Shown here: piece after piece, positions 24,055 through 33,703 of the stretch | Numbering within the stretch: position 1 is the stretch's first letter | Layout of the letters: each line of letters opens with the position of its first letter | NCBI RefSeq assembly: GCF_004135585.1 | Contig: NZ_CP035501.1 | Coordinates: 3,977,501-4,041,500, forward strand | Source of the DNA: Sphingosinicella sp. BN140058 | GTDB lineage: Bacteria; Pseudomonadota; Alphaproteobacteria; Sphingomonadales; Sphingomonadaceae | Direction: 5' to 3' | DNA length: 64,000 nucleotides | Translations under genes and position numbers: made by a program | The notes under the pieces: generated by a model | Told to the model about the DNA's origin: nothing | The model's database searches: none | The model's input: the letters and a program-made list of their open reading frames with translations, nothing else

Positions 24055-26946
24055 TCAGAGTCGTGCCCGGATGCCGAAGAAGAAGGAACGCCCCGAATAT
24101 TCGTAGAAGTTCGGCACATTGCGGTAGGTGTTGAAACGTTTGATTTCGGAGCCGAGGAGGTTCGAGCCCTGCACATAGACGGAAAGATTGCTGGTGAGGT
24201 CGTAGGAGAGGCTCGCCGACACTTCGTGGTAGGGATCCTCCTTGAGCGGCAGATAGCCGAGATTGCCGGACTGCGCGTAAACATAGCGTGACTGGTAGCT
24301 GTAGGAGACTTGCGCTCCGATGCCGTGATTTTCGTAGAACAGCTTCGCGTTCGCCGAGAAGGGGATCGCTCCCGGCAGATCGGTGGTAACGTCGCCCGAT
24401 TTCGCGCGTGAGTGATTGTAGGTGAGGTTGGCCTGGACGCCGAAACCGTTGTCGAGGAAGTACTGGCCGCCGACCTCCAGGCCATAGACGTCCGCGGTAT
24501 CGCCGTTCTGCACCTGATATTCGACGAACGGGAAGGTCTGCTGCTGGTTGGCCGGCTGATCCGTCGGGGTGATCACCACGTCGACCGGTATCGTCGATAC
24601 GAAGTTCGTGATGTGCTTGTAGAAGGCTGCAGCCGTCAGGGCCAGGCGGTTCGAGGGGTAATATTCCAGCGAGACATCGAGCTGGTCGGCGCTGGTCGGC
24701 TTCAGATTCGGGTTGCCCGCATCGTAGATGATGTAGGTGCCCGACTGGGCGGAAGTGGCATCCTTGGCCGGGGACAATTCGCCGAAGGTCGGCCTCGAAA
24801 TGGCCTGCGAGGCCGCCAGCCGTAGGCGCAGTCCATCGGCCAGATCGTAGGCGAAGTTCGCTGCGGGAAGCAGCCGGGTGTAATCGCCGCCGCCGTTGAT
24901 CGGCTCGACGGGATTGAAGTTCACGTCGTTATCCTGCGTGCCGACACGCGGGATGATGCTGGCAATGCTTGCTCCATAGCCGGTCGAGGAGACCTTGGTG
25001 GACACCAGACGTGCGCCGATGTCGGCCCGCCAGCGTTCGCCTGCCAAATTGAACTGGAAATAGCCCGCCCAGGTCCGTTCCTTGATACGGTAGGAGGCGG
25101 GCAGATTGGCCTCGATGATCTGCGTGGCGTAGCCGGCAGGATAAGGCGACAGGGTACAGCCCGGTATCGGCGTGCCGGTCGCGTCCAGGCAGCTGTTCGG
25201 GTCGAGGATCGCGGGATTCCCCTCCGCCTTGGGCAACGCCGCAAGATAGGTGTCGATGTCGAAGAAGGGGAAGTCGCGCGGAAAGTTGCCGTCGAGCTTG
25301 CCCAGGATTCCGCCGGATGCCCCCGGCTGGACCACGTTCGCGCCGATCTGCCCGAAGGTAAAGGGATAGCCGCAGAAATTGCAGGATGTGGTATATTGGT
25401 TGTCGATCTGGTCGACCGTTTTCTTGCGATCGGTCCAGGCCACGCCGAACGTCATCGATTTGAACGCGCCGCTGCCGACTTCGTATTCGCCATCGAGCTT
25501 CAGACCCTGGGTGCGATCCTCGATATCCTGGCCCTGGATGCCGATATAATGGGCTCTGAAATCGTCGTTCGTGGCCTGTGCGAGCGTCCGCCCACCCGGA
25601 ATCGTCACCGCGAGATCGGGGATGCCGCCGTTGCGGGTCGCGAAGGTGGCCGATGCACCCAGAATGCCGGCCACGACGAACCGGTTCTGACCTCCCGTGT
25701 CGTCACGCGCCTTGCCGTAATAGCCGTCCAGCGCGAACTTGAGCTTGTCGGCGGGTCGCCAGTCGATGCGGCCGCCGATCTGGTAGGTCTGGCTCTTGCG
25801 CGGCTCATCGGTGGTGAGCACTTCCGCAACCAGATCGTCGAGGTCGAACCCGGTCACGACATGGTTGGAATCGGTCTGGATCGATGCGGGATCCCACCGC
25901 AGGGAGCCGTCATCTCCAAGCGGGTTCAGATAATTGGACGATCGATAATTATGCTGGGCCACATCATAGTGGCTGTAGAGGGCGTCGATGGTCAGCTCGA
26001 AACTGCGCGACGGCTTCCACTGGAACGATCCGGCGGCGCCGATCCGCTCCCGGTCGCCCTGGACGTAGCCGACGCTGTAGTAATCCGGCCAGATGAAAGC
26101 CGGGCCGTTCTCGTCCGGGTTGATCGTTCCATTACGATCGAAATCGACTCCGTAGCCGGCCTCGGTGCCGTCGGTGATCGAATATTCCCCAAGATTGTCG
26201 GTGCGGAACTTGTACTTGTTGTAGCTGGCGCCGACGATGATGCCCATCGTGTCGTCGGCGAACGTGGTGCTGATGACCGCTGTCGCCTTGTAGCCGCCCT
26301 TGTCCACAAGATCGTTATACTGGCCTTCGATCGCTGCCGAGCCGTGCAGGCCGGGGCGGTCCAAAGGGCGGGCGGTCCGCAGGTCGACGTTGCCCCCGAT
26401 GCTGCCTTCCAGCTCGGAGGCCCGGATCGCCTTCTGCACTTCGGCACCTGAGATGATCTCCGAGGGCAGCACGTCGAATGCAAAGGATCGATCCGGTCCG
26501 TCGGTAGGGAGGATCCGGCCGTTGAGGGTGGTGATCGCGAAATTCTCGCCCAGCCCGCGGATCGTGATCGATCGGCCCTCGCCACGGCCGTCACGGCCAA
26601 CCGTAACCCCCGGAATGTTGGCGAGCGCCTCCGCGACGTTGCGGTTCGGAAACTTGCCGAGTTCCTCTGCGGAGATCGCGTCGACGATGGTGTCGGCGTC
26701 CCGTTTGGCCTGGATCGATCGCAGCAGGCTGCCCCGGACGCCGCGGATGATGATCTCCTCCTGATCGGGAGCGTCGCCCGGGACGACATTGCTGCTCTCT
26801 TGCACAGGCTCCAAGAGAACGGGGGAGGGATCAGGCGCGGCGGAAGCATCGTCGGCGGTCTGTGCGGACGCTCCGGAAGCGGCGAGCAGCGCCGCCGCGC
26901 TGATTCCGGTGAGCACATTGCCTCGCCATTGCAACCGCCGAGCCAT
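24055..26946 (-). CDS. TonB-dependent receptor of the glycan locus
   Basis: A large (about 963-residue) TonB receptor without an STN domain. Signal peptide ARRLQWRGNVLTGISAAALL to about residue 29; plug with EEIIIRGVRGSLLRSIQAKRDADTIVDAI, the usual start of sphingomonad/Caulobacter glycan receptors; then a long barrel ending FFFGIRARL. I prefer the ATG at 26946 (AAGGGG seven bases upstream, good signal peptide); ATGs at 26952 and 26985 are alternatives. It should import oligosaccharides released from an alpha-GalNAc- or galactose-containing glycan. It lies upstream of the GH27 gene on the same strand. Confidence 0.92.
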   Translation of the reverse strand: MARRLQWRGNVLTGISAAALLAASGASAQTADDASAAPDPSPVLLEPVQESSNVVPGDAPDQEEIIIRGVRGSLLRSIQAKRDADTIVDAISAEELGKFPNRNVAEALANIPGVTVGRDGRGEGRSITIRGLGENFAITTLNGRILPTDGPDRSFAFDVLPSEIISGAEVQKAIRASELEGSIGGNVDLRTARPLDRPGLHGSAAIEGQYNDLVDKGGYKATAVISTTFADDTMGIIVGASYNKYKFRTDNLGEYSITDGTEAGYGVDFDRNGTINPDENGPAFIWPDYYSVGYVQGDRERIGAAGSFQWKPSRSFELTIDALYSHYDVAQHNYRSSNYLNPLGDDGSLRWDPASIQTDSNHVVTGFDLDDLVAEVLTTDEPRKSQTYQIGGRIDWRPADKLKFALDGYYGKARDDTGGQNRFVVAGILGASATFATRNGGIPDLAVTIPGGRTLAQATNDDFRAHYIGIQGQDIEDRTQGLKLDGEYEVGSGAFKSMTFGVAWTDRKKTVDQIDNQYTTSCNFCGYPFTFGQIGANVVQPGASGGILGKLDGNFPRDFPFFDIDTYLAALPKAEGNPAILDPNSCLDATGTPIPGCTLSPYPAGYATQIIEANLPASYRIKERTWAGYFQFNLAGERWRADIGARLVSTKVSSTGYGASIASIIPRVGTQDNDVNFNPVEPINGGGDYTRLLPAANFAYDLADGLRLRLAASQAISRPTFGELSPAKDATSAQSGTYIIYDAGNPNLKPTSADQLDVSLEYYPSNRLALTAAAFYKHITNFVSTIPVDVVITPTDQPANQQQTFPFVEYQVQNGDTADVYGLEVGGQYFLDNGFGVQANLTYNHSRAKSGDVTTDLPGAIPFSANAKLFYENHGIGAQVSYSYQSRYVYAQSGNLGYLPLKEDPYHEVSASLSYDLTSNLSVYVQGSNLLGSEIKRFNTYRNVPNFYEYSGRSFFFGIRARL

Positions 26947-26996
26947 CGCCATTCCCCTTCCGACTGTTCGCATGTCCGGTTCCAAGGCGCCGGGTG

Positions 26997-27059
26997 CGAT
27001 TTATTTCGGTTTGGTTACCAAGCTGTGTTTGTGACTGTCAAATAGAAATGAAACGAAAC
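26997..27059. promoter_or_regulatory. DeoR-type operator cluster between receptor and regulator genes
   Basis: On the minus strand 27039-27058 reads TTTCGTTTCATTTCTATTTG reversed out of the plus text; 26997-27014 on the plus strand reads CGATTTATTTCGGTTTGG; a further partial copy CTTTCGGTTTG lies just beyond at about 27064. These are 10-base direct repeats of a TTTCGNTTT type, the usual operator style of DeoR-family sugar regulators. The same motif recurs at 32348-32369 and, weaker, at 29204-29225. Confidence 0.55.
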
Positions 27060-27121
27060 ATAGCTTTCGGTTTGAGGTCTGGGACGCGCGCTGGTAAGCA
27101 CCTCTGGAGGGGAAATACGAG

Positions 27122-27901
27122 ATGGCCGTGATCCGGGACACCAGCCGCAGGCGACAGGAAATCAGCACCTTGGTGCGCGAACGCGGCAGCGTGCAGGTGG
27201 CACCGCTTGCGGAGCGCTACGGCGTGTCGATGCAGACGATCCGCAAGGACCTCCACTATCTCGCCAAGCGCGGCGTTGCCGAGCGTGCCTATGGCGGCGC
27301 GATCTCCGCGGACGCGGTCAATGTTGTGGCGGAGCCGCCGGTCGAGGCCAAGCGGGCGATCAGCATTGAGGAAAAGACGAGGATTGGAGCGCTGGCCGCG
27401 GCGATGGTCGTGCCGGGCGAGTCGGTCGTGCTCGATTCCGGCACCACCACTCTCCAGATCGCGCATCATCTTCCCGATCATGAGGACATCACCGTCCTCA
27501 CGAACGATCTCGACATCCTCGGCGCGCTTGCCCGCAAGGAGCGGCTGAACGTCGTCATGCTCGGGGGGACCCTGCGGCGCCGCAACCGGGCCTTCTACGG
27601 CGCGCAGACCGAAAGCGCCCTCAGCGATCTTCACGTCGACAAACTGTTTCTCGGCGTCGACGGCTTCGATCTTGAGCGCGGTATCACGACCCATTTCGAG
27701 CCGGAGGCCATCTTGAACCGCAAGATGGTCAAGGCGGCGGGTCAGGTCATTGCCGTCACCGACCGTTCCAAGTTCGGCCGGGTGTGCCTGCACCGTATCC
27801 TGAACGTGGACGAGATCGACGATCTGGTGACGGATGCCAACGAATCGGACGGCATGCAGGCGGCCGCGGATCGGCTTGGATTTCGCCTGCACGTCGCCTG
27901 A
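27122..27901 (+). CDS. DeoR/GlpR-family sugar regulator (AgaR-like)
   Basis: A 259-residue repressor. The N-terminal winged helix (RRRQEISTLVRERGSVQVAPLAERYGVSMQTIRKDLHYL, then RAYGGAI) is the DeoR signature, followed by the DeoRC sensor domain, an ISOCOT fold (VVLDSGTTTLQIAHHL, VLTNDLDI, VMLGGTLRRRNRAFYG, DKLFLGVDGFD) that binds a phosphosugar. It is divergent from the TonB receptor. Given the AgaS and kinase genes it probably responds to an amino-sugar or tagatose phosphate; that ligand is inference. Confidence 0.92.
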   Translation: MAVIRDTSRRRQEISTLVRERGSVQVAPLAERYGVSMQTIRKDLHYLAKRGVAERAYGGAISADAVNVVAEPPVEAKRAISIEEKTRIGALAAAMVVPGESVVLDSGTTTLQIAHHLPDHEDITVLTNDLDILGALARKERLNVVMLGGTLRRRNRAFYGAQTESALSDLHVDKLFLGVDGFDLERGITTHFEPEAILNRKMVKAAGQVIAVTDRSKFGRVCLHRILNVDEIDDLVTDANESDGMQAAADRLGFRLHVA

Positions 27902-28079
27902 ACTCCGCCGGGCGCGAACAGCCTGTTTCGGGGACGCTAACGGCTGAGCCGCCTGCTGGTTCGGGGCAGCCGGCAGGGTGAGCCCGGGATTTGCGCAAGC
28001 TGGCCGGTCCACCGGGCAAGGCTCGTGAAGGTTCCGCTGGGCGACCTGAAACCGGTCCCGGCGGAATGCGCAGGAAGGC

Positions 28080-29192
28080 TCAGGATCGGCGCTCCAGCTG
28101 GAAGAAGCGACGGGCGTTTTTCCAGTAGATCTTGTCGATCACCGCGCGCGGAAGATCGAGACCCGGAACATCGGCATCGATGGCATCCACATGCTGCGCG
28201 AGCGGAGTCGCGAGGTAGCGCCAATCCGCCCGCCAGACCGTCTCGGCCTCGCGCGCAAAGTCTGCCGTGGCCGGTGGGTTCTGGGCCCGTGCGGCCGGAT
28301 CCGGAGGGCTGTCGGTCAGGTCGGTGCCGTAAAGGATGCGGTCCTGATATCTGATGAAGAAGGCGCGCACCTTCCGGATGTCCGCATTGGACTGGACCTG
28401 AAGGTTCGACATGCGCGCCGCCAGATCGACCACGGTGCCCGGGTGGCGGTCCAGGAAGGCGGCAAGCGCGTCAACGCTCCACTCCAGACTCCCCATATGA
28501 GCCCCGTCGAAACGCAGCTTCGGATGGCGGGCGACGAACCTGTCGCGGGCCGCGATGAGCGCTTCGTAACTCGGTTCCTCCGGGTGGAGGAACATGTAAT
28601 ATTCCGGATGTTCGCGGAAGTAGGCGCGGTCATTCTCCGTCGTCATTTGATCGAGCGGCAACCAGCAGTTCCTGGGCTCCGCCTGGTGTGCGATCAATGG
28701 CACACCACGCCGTTCGAGATGCGCCATGACGCCGTCAAAACGTGGATCATCGATGAAGACGCGCTTGCCCGCGGCGTCCTTGGCCACCATGCCGACATTC
28801 TTCCAGACCTTCACCGCGACCGCGCCTTCGGCAAAGGCGGCGTCGAGAGCCTGGATGGTCCGTTCGGTCCAGCCGGGGGTGCCGAACCCGGCCATGGAAA
28901 AGGTCGTTGCAAAGCGGAAATGCCTGCCGTCGGCGGCCTGCATCCGCCGTGCGATCGCCGCCTGATCCGCCACGGCCGGAAAATCGGGATAATCGACGTT
29001 GATCGAAAGGAGCTCGAAGCCCGCGCGCCGGGCAAGCGCGAGAAAGGCGGGATCCTCGATATTGGCGTGGACGTGCGAGTCGAACTTCGGAACCGCCGCA
29101 AAATCCGCTTCATCGTATCCGCGCTGCGCCGGCGCCGCGCCGGTGAGCATGGCTGCGCCGGCGACCAGCAGCAGATGAGTCATCTTGCGCAT
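28080..29192 (-). CDS. secreted amidohydrolase-2-family protein
   Basis: A TIM-barrel metal-dependent hydrolase of the amidohydrolase-2 group. The start MRKMTHLLLVAGAAMLTGAAPAQ at 29192 gives a good signal peptide and has GGAGAGG upstream; a TTG 15 bases earlier is less likely. Metal-site text is visible: FDSHVHANIE near residue 37, LIAHQAE in the middle, FDGAHMGSLEW and a late Asp in YGTDLTD. It is not of the NagA/AgaA deacetylase type, and its periplasmic location also argues against that job. Its substrate in the glycan locus is unknown. It is divergent from the GH36 gene. Confidence 0.8.
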   Translation of the reverse strand: MRKMTHLLLVAGAAMLTGAAPAQRGYDEADFAAVPKFDSHVHANIEDPAFLALARRAGFELLSINVDYPDFPAVADQAAIARRMQAADGRHFRFATTFSMAGFGTPGWTERTIQALDAAFAEGAVAVKVWKNVGMVAKDAAGKRVFIDDPRFDGVMAHLERRGVPLIAHQAEPRNCWLPLDQMTTENDRAYFREHPEYYMFLHPEEPSYEALIAARDRFVARHPKLRFDGAHMGSLEWSVDALAAFLDRHPGTVVDLAARMSNLQVQSNADIRKVRAFFIRYQDRILYGTDLTDSPPDPAARAQNPPATADFAREAETVWRADWRYLATPLAQHVDAIDADVPGLDLPRAVIDKIYWKNARRFFQLERRS

Positions 29193-29203
29193 GCCAAGCC
29201 TCT

Positions 29204-29225
29204 CCAAACGATAACGAAACTAAAC
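29204..29225 (-). promoter_or_regulatory. third, weaker DeoR-type operator, divergent promoter
   Basis: The minus strand of 29204-29225 reads GTTTAGTTTCGTT followed by ATCGTTTGG, overlapping TTTCGTT-type repeats, between the divergent amidohydrolase and GH36 genes. On the plus strand TTGCGTTTTTGGTTTGCG at about 29237-29254 resembles a degenerate copy. It matches the other two operator regions less well. Confidence 0.4.
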
Positions 29226-29344
29226 GCGCTACAAACTTGCGTTTTTGGTTTGCGCCGCGCCGGTGGCTGGTGCAAGCTCTTTCTCGAACCGGCCACGTGC
29301 CGTCATGTGCGGCGCGCGGCCGTGCTGAGAGGAGAGTTCGAGAG

Positions 29345-31441
29345 ATGTCACCTGGCCCCGTTTCCCGCCGTGCCGCGCTTCGGCGGCTGCTCGCCGGCGG
29401 CGCGCTGCTTGCAATGCCGAACCTCGCGGGGCGCAGTTGGGCCGCGGCACCGCGCGCGGTCGAATTGTCCGATGGCACGCTGACCATCGACTTCGACACT
29501 GCGATGCACTCTCGCGTTTCGCGGGCCGGCCGGGCGCTCACACCCGTCGCTCCCGGAGAAGCCTTGTATCTCGCCGGCAAGGGGCCGATCGATCGCTTCC
29601 TCCTGCTGGAGCATCGGCAATCTCCCGTTACGGGGCCGCACGGTACGGGCAAGCAGCACCGGCTGCGCGGCACCGCGACGAATGCCGCCGTGGAGCAGGT
29701 GCTCACCATCACCTTCTTCGATCGCTATCCGGGACTTGCCTTGTACGAGGCGCGTTTCCGCAACACCGGTACGGACCCGTTGGCGATCGCGGGCTGGCGT
29801 GTCGCCACCCACGACCTCCTTGCGCATAAGGATGGCGCTTGGAGCTTCGCGGGCGCATCCTATCCGGACCGCCGGGATTGGGTGCAGAAGGTCGCACCCG
29901 GCTTCGACCAGCGCAACTTCATGGGCATGAACGGCTCCGATTATGGCGGCGGCACCCCGGTTGCGGTGGTCTGGCGCAAGGATGCGGGACTGGCGGTCGG
30001 CCATGTCGAGACCGTGCCGCGCCTGGTTTCGCTGCCGGTCGCCGCGCAGCCCGGCGGCACCCGCATCGGCCTTTCGGGCGACGAGCCTGTACTCCTCGCG
30101 CCCGGTGCCACGCTGACGCTACCGACCGCATTTCTGATGGTGCATAGCGGGGATCATTTCCGGCCGTTGGATGCCTATCGCCGGATCATGGCAGAGCGCG
30201 GCCTTGCGGCGCCGGCGATACCGGAATCGAGCTACGGCCCGGTCTGGTGCGCCTGGGGCTATGAGCGCAACTTCACGACCGAGCAGGTCTACGGCACTCT
30301 GCCCAAGGCCAAAGCACTGGGCTTCGAGTGGGCGGTGCTGGACGATGGGTGGCAGACTTCGGAAGGCGACTGGAAGGTCGACCGAACCAAGTTCCCGCGC
30401 GGCGATGCGGACATGAAGCTCTTTGCCGACCGCATCAAGGCGGAAGGCATGCGACCCCGCCTGTGGCTGGCGCCGCTGGCGATCGATCCCGGCACCGACC
30501 TGCTCCGCGACCATGCCGACATGCTCATCCTGGATCGGAACGGAGCGGTGCAGAACGTCAGCTGGTGGAGCGCATTCACCATGTGTCCCGCCTATCAGCC
30601 GACCGTCGACTTCTTCCGTGCGCAGGTGCGCCGGATCATCGGAGAGTGGGGATTCGAGGGCCTGAAACTCGACGGCCAGCATCTGAACGGCGTCGCGCCC
30701 TGCTACAACCCGGCGCACAAACATGCGCGTCCGGAGGAATCGTTCGAGAAGCTGCAGGACTTCTGGAAAGCGATTTACGAGGAGGCGATCGCGATCAATC
30801 CGGACGCGATCGTCGAGATCTGCCCGTGCGGTGACAGCTTCGCCTTCCACAACATCCCGGCCATGAACAACACGCCGGCATCCGATCCGACCTCGTCCTG
30901 GCAGATCCGCTCGAAGGGCAAGACGTTCAAGGCGCTGATGGGGCCGTCCGCGCCATATTCGGGCGACCACGTCGAGCTCAGCGACGGGCGAGACGATTTC
31001 GCGTCCACCTACGGCATCGGGGCCATCCCCTCTACCAAGTTCACCTGGCCCAAGGATTCCAGCAATACGACGGACGCCCTGCCGCCGGGCGGCTTCGTGC
31101 TGACGGCCGAGAAAGAGGCGCTCTGGCGCAAGTGGATCGAACTCTACAAGACCAACATGCTCGCCAGGGGCACCTATCTTGGCGGCCTCTACGACATCGG
31201 CTTCGACAAGCCCGAGGCCCATGCGATCGAAAAAGACGGCGTACTTCATTACGCCTTTTACGCCGAAACGTGGGACGGTCCGCTCCCGCTCCGCGGCCTC
31301 GCCGAGGGCCGGTACGCGCTGTCCGACGCCTTCAGCGGCAGGCCGCTAGGCACCGCCACGGCGCGGCAGAGCAGCCTGACCGTCAGCTTTGAGCGCTTCC
31401 TCCTCGTGCGCGCGACGCCCTCCGCACGAGGCGCCGCATGA
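29345..31441 (+). CDS. Tat-exported GH36-like alpha-galactosidase family protein
   Basis: A 698-residue glycosidase. The N-terminus has a twin-arginine signal (SRRAAL at residues 7-12, then LLAGGALLAMPNLAG). A beta-sandwich domain precedes a GH36/GH31-clan barrel: WAVLDDGWQ, RLWLAPLAIDPGTDL, nucleophile Asp443 in LKLDGQ and probable acid/base Asp514 in ASDPTSSW. The nucleophile motif KLDGQ differs from the common KWDxN of GH36 alpha-galactosidases, so specificity may differ too; an alpha-GalNAc or modified alpha-Gal substrate is plausible. ATG 29345 is chosen for the Tat signal. The stop overlaps the EamA start by four bases. Confidence 0.82.
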   Translation: MSPGPVSRRAALRRLLAGGALLAMPNLAGRSWAAAPRAVELSDGTLTIDFDTAMHSRVSRAGRALTPVAPGEALYLAGKGPIDRFLLLEHRQSPVTGPHGTGKQHRLRGTATNAAVEQVLTITFFDRYPGLALYEARFRNTGTDPLAIAGWRVATHDLLAHKDGAWSFAGASYPDRRDWVQKVAPGFDQRNFMGMNGSDYGGGTPVAVVWRKDAGLAVGHVETVPRLVSLPVAAQPGGTRIGLSGDEPVLLAPGATLTLPTAFLMVHSGDHFRPLDAYRRIMAERGLAAPAIPESSYGPVWCAWGYERNFTTEQVYGTLPKAKALGFEWAVLDDGWQTSEGDWKVDRTKFPRGDADMKLFADRIKAEGMRPRLWLAPLAIDPGTDLLRDHADMLILDRNGAVQNVSWWSAFTMCPAYQPTVDFFRAQVRRIIGEWGFEGLKLDGQHLNGVAPCYNPAHKHARPEESFEKLQDFWKAIYEEAIAINPDAIVEICPCGDSFAFHNIPAMNNTPASDPTSSWQIRSKGKTFKALMGPSAPYSGDHVELSDGRDDFASTYGIGAIPSTKFTWPKDSSNTTDALPPGGFVLTAEKEALWRKWIELYKTNMLARGTYLGGLYDIGFDKPEAHAIEKDGVLHYAFYAETWDGPLPLRGLAEGRYALSDAFSGRPLGTATARQSSLTVSFERFLLVRATPSARGAA

Positions 31442-32349
31442 ACGGGGCCGCAGCCCGCGGCCGCGGCTGGCTGATCTATGCGTTCGTGACCGTCGCCTTC
31501 TGGGGAGTCTGGGGCGCCTTCTCGGGTTTGTCGGCGCAGCGCGGCTTTCCCGACACCCTGGTCTATTGCGTCTGGGCGCTGACCATGATTCCTCCCGCCG
31601 TGATCGTGCTTGCGCAGGCAGGCTGGCGGCTGGACCGTTCGGCAAAGGCCGTCGCACACGGGCTCGCGATCGGCGTGCTCGGCGCCGGAGGGCAGATGAT
31701 GCTGTTCTACGCCGTGTCGCGTGGCCCAGCCTACCTCATCTTCCCCGTGATTTCCCTGTCTCCCGTGGTCACGATCGCACTGTCTTTCCTCCTGATGGGG
31801 GAGCGCACCGGCCGCCTCGGTGTCATCGGCATCGTGCTGGCACTGCTGGCTCTGCCCACCTTCGACTTCGCGCCGGGAAGCGGCGGCGGGGGCGGCTGGC
31901 TGGTGCCTGCTTTGCTGGTCATGCTGTGTTGGGGCGTGCAGGCCTATTTCATGAAGGCGGCGAACCACATCATGTCCGCCGAGAGCATCTTCGCATACAT
32001 GACGCTGTCCGGCCTGGCGCTGATGCCGGTTGCCTGGGCGATGACCGACCTTGGCATGCCGATCAACTGGGGCTGGGATGGATCCGCTCTGGCCGCCGCC
32101 ATCCAACTGCTCAACGCGGTCGGCGCGCTCACCCTCGTATTTGCCTTTCGCTACGGCAAGGCGATCATCGTCGCACCGCTCGCCAATGCCGGGGCTCCGC
32201 TCGTCACCGCCTTGCTGTCGCTGATCATCCTCGGCGTGGTACCTGGCCCGCTCAAGATGGTCGGCATCGTGCTTGCTCTCCTTGCCTCCCTGTTCCTCGC
32301 GCTCGAGCCCGATGCTGAGGATCCGGACGTTGCGGAAGCAGCTGCATAG
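31438..32349 (+). CDS. EamA/DMT-family permease
   Basis: A 303-residue inner-membrane protein with ten predicted helices in two EamA repeats (first half LIYAFVTVAFWGVWGAFSG; second half LVPALLVMLCWGVQAYFMKAANH). It is translationally coupled to the GH36 gene (ATGA overlap). DMT permeases carry small metabolites including sugars, so this is the natural candidate for taking the released monosaccharide across the inner membrane. Direction and substrate are inference. Confidence 0.85.
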   Translation: MNGAAARGRGWLIYAFVTVAFWGVWGAFSGLSAQRGFPDTLVYCVWALTMIPPAVIVLAQAGWRLDRSAKAVAHGLAIGVLGAGGQMMLFYAVSRGPAYLIFPVISLSPVVTIALSFLLMGERTGRLGVIGIVLALLALPTFDFAPGSGGGGGWLVPALLVMLCWGVQAYFMKAANHIMSAESIFAYMTLSGLALMPVAWAMTDLGMPINWGWDGSALAAAIQLLNAVGALTLVFAFRYGKAIIVAPLANAGAPLVTALLSLIILGVVPGPLKMVGIVLALLASLFLALEPDAEDPDVAEAAA

Positions 32350-32369
32350 TTTCGTTTTATTTCGATTTG
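32348..32369 (+). promoter_or_regulatory. DeoR-type operator before the aga genes
   Basis: The text TTTCGTTTTATTTCGATTTG (32350-32369) is a tandem pair of 10-base repeats (GTTTCGTTTT, ATTTCGATTT). It agrees at 18 of 20 positions with the site between the receptor and the regulator. It overlaps the EamA stop and lies 50 bases before the gatZ start, so the kinase-isomerase genes have their own controlled promoter. Confidence 0.6.
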
Positions 32370-32419
32370 TTGCTTTGGCGCGCCAAGCTTGCTAGAGCCG
32401 TCCCGAAGGGAGCCGTAGT

Positions 32420-33703
32420 GTGCAGACGATTTTGGGCATGGTGCTGCGGCACAAGAAAGGAGAGCCGATCGGCGTGACGTCGGTATGCTCGGCGCATCCA
32501 TTGGTGATCGAGGCGACGTTGCGCCATTCGATCAAGACCGGTCAGCCTCTCGCGCTTATCGAGGCCACATCGAACCAGGTGAACCAGGATGGCGGCTATA
32601 CCGGCATGGTTCCGGTCGACTTCCGGGATTTCGTGCACGCGATCGCGGCGAAGGTGGGTTTCCCGCTCGAGCGGCTGGTGCTGGGCGGCGATCACCTTGG
32701 TCCCAATGCTTGGACCATGCTGAACTCTTCGGAGGCGATGGCGAAGGCGGAGATCATGGTCGCCGATTATGTGCGGGCCGGATTTCGGAAGATCCATCTC
32801 GATTGCTCGATGAGCTGCGCGGACGATCCTGTGCCATTGCCGGAAGCGGTCATCGCCGAGCGCGCTGCCCGCCTCTGCCGCGCGGCCGAGGGGGCCTTCG
32901 ACGGTGGGGCAGGGGATGCGCCGGTTTATGTCATCGGCACCGAGGTACCGGTGCCCGGCGGCGCCGCGGAAGATCTGGAGGAGCTGGCGGTCACCGCTCC
33001 GGACGCAGCCCTTGCGACCATCGATATGCATCGTGGCCTGTTTCGCGAATCCGGGCTGGAAAATGCCTGGGACCGCGTCATCGCCACGGTGGTTCAGCCC
33101 GGCGTCGAGTTCGACCACGACAAGGTCGTCGACTATCGGCCCGAACGCGCGCGGGCGCTGAGCGAAGCCATCGAAACGGTCGACCGTCTTGTCTTCGAGG
33201 CGCACTCGACCGACTACCAGACGCCGCAGGCGCTCGCGTCCCTGGTTCGCGATCATTTTGCAATCCTCAAGGTCGGCCCGGGAGTCACCTTCGCGCTTCG
33301 AGAAGCTCTTTGGGCACTCGACGCGATAGAAGCCGAAACGGTGGCGCCGGAGCGCCGTGCCCGGCTTCGCGACGTCAGCATCGCGCGGATGCGCGCCGAA
33401 CCGAAGAACTGGCGGAAATATTATCATGACAGGGGCGACGCGCTGACCCTGCAGCTCCAATTCAGCCTGTCGGATCGCATTCGCTATTATTGGCCCGATC
33501 CGGAGATCGCGGCTGCTCAGGAGCAGTTGTTCGCCAATCTTCGGGAGACACCGCCGCCGCTCGCGCTGGTGAGCCAATATCTGCCGCTGGCCTATGCGGC
33601 CGTCCGCTCAGGCGAACAGTCGTTCGATCCTGCCGATCTCGTCATGGCGCACATCGCGGCCACGCTCGACGCCTATCATGGAGCCTGTCATCCCAATGGC
33701 TGA
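32420..33703 (+). CDS. gatZ: GatZ/KbaZ/AgaZ-family protein (tagatose-bisphosphate aldolase subunit or Tag6P kinase)
   Basis: A 427-residue protein of the GatZ-KbaZ family: GVTSVCSAHPLVIEATL, ALIEATSNQVNQDGGYTGM, LGGDHLGPNAW, KIHLDCSMSCADDP, and YVIGTEVPVPGG. It is traditionally the non-catalytic subunit of class II tagatose-1,6-bisphosphate aldolase; comparative genomics of the GalNAc pathway has also proposed a tagatose-6-phosphate kinase role. The start is a GTG at 32420 with AAGGGAG upstream. The catalytic GatY/KbaY subunit is not in this window. It overlaps agaS by eight bases. Confidence 0.88.
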   Translation: MQTILGMVLRHKKGEPIGVTSVCSAHPLVIEATLRHSIKTGQPLALIEATSNQVNQDGGYTGMVPVDFRDFVHAIAAKVGFPLERLVLGGDHLGPNAWTMLNSSEAMAKAEIMVADYVRAGFRKIHLDCSMSCADDPVPLPEAVIAERAARLCRAAEGAFDGGAGDAPVYVIGTEVPVPGGAAEDLEELAVTAPDAALATIDMHRGLFRESGLENAWDRVIATVVQPGVEFDHDKVVDYRPERARALSEAIETVDRLVFEAHSTDYQTPQALASLVRDHFAILKVGPGVTFALREALWALDAIEAETVAPERRARLRDVSIARMRAEPKNWRKYYHDRGDALTLQLQFSLSDRIRYYWPDPEIAAAQEQLFANLRETPPPLALVSQYLPLAYAAVRSGEQSFDPADLVMAHIAATLDAYHGACHPNG

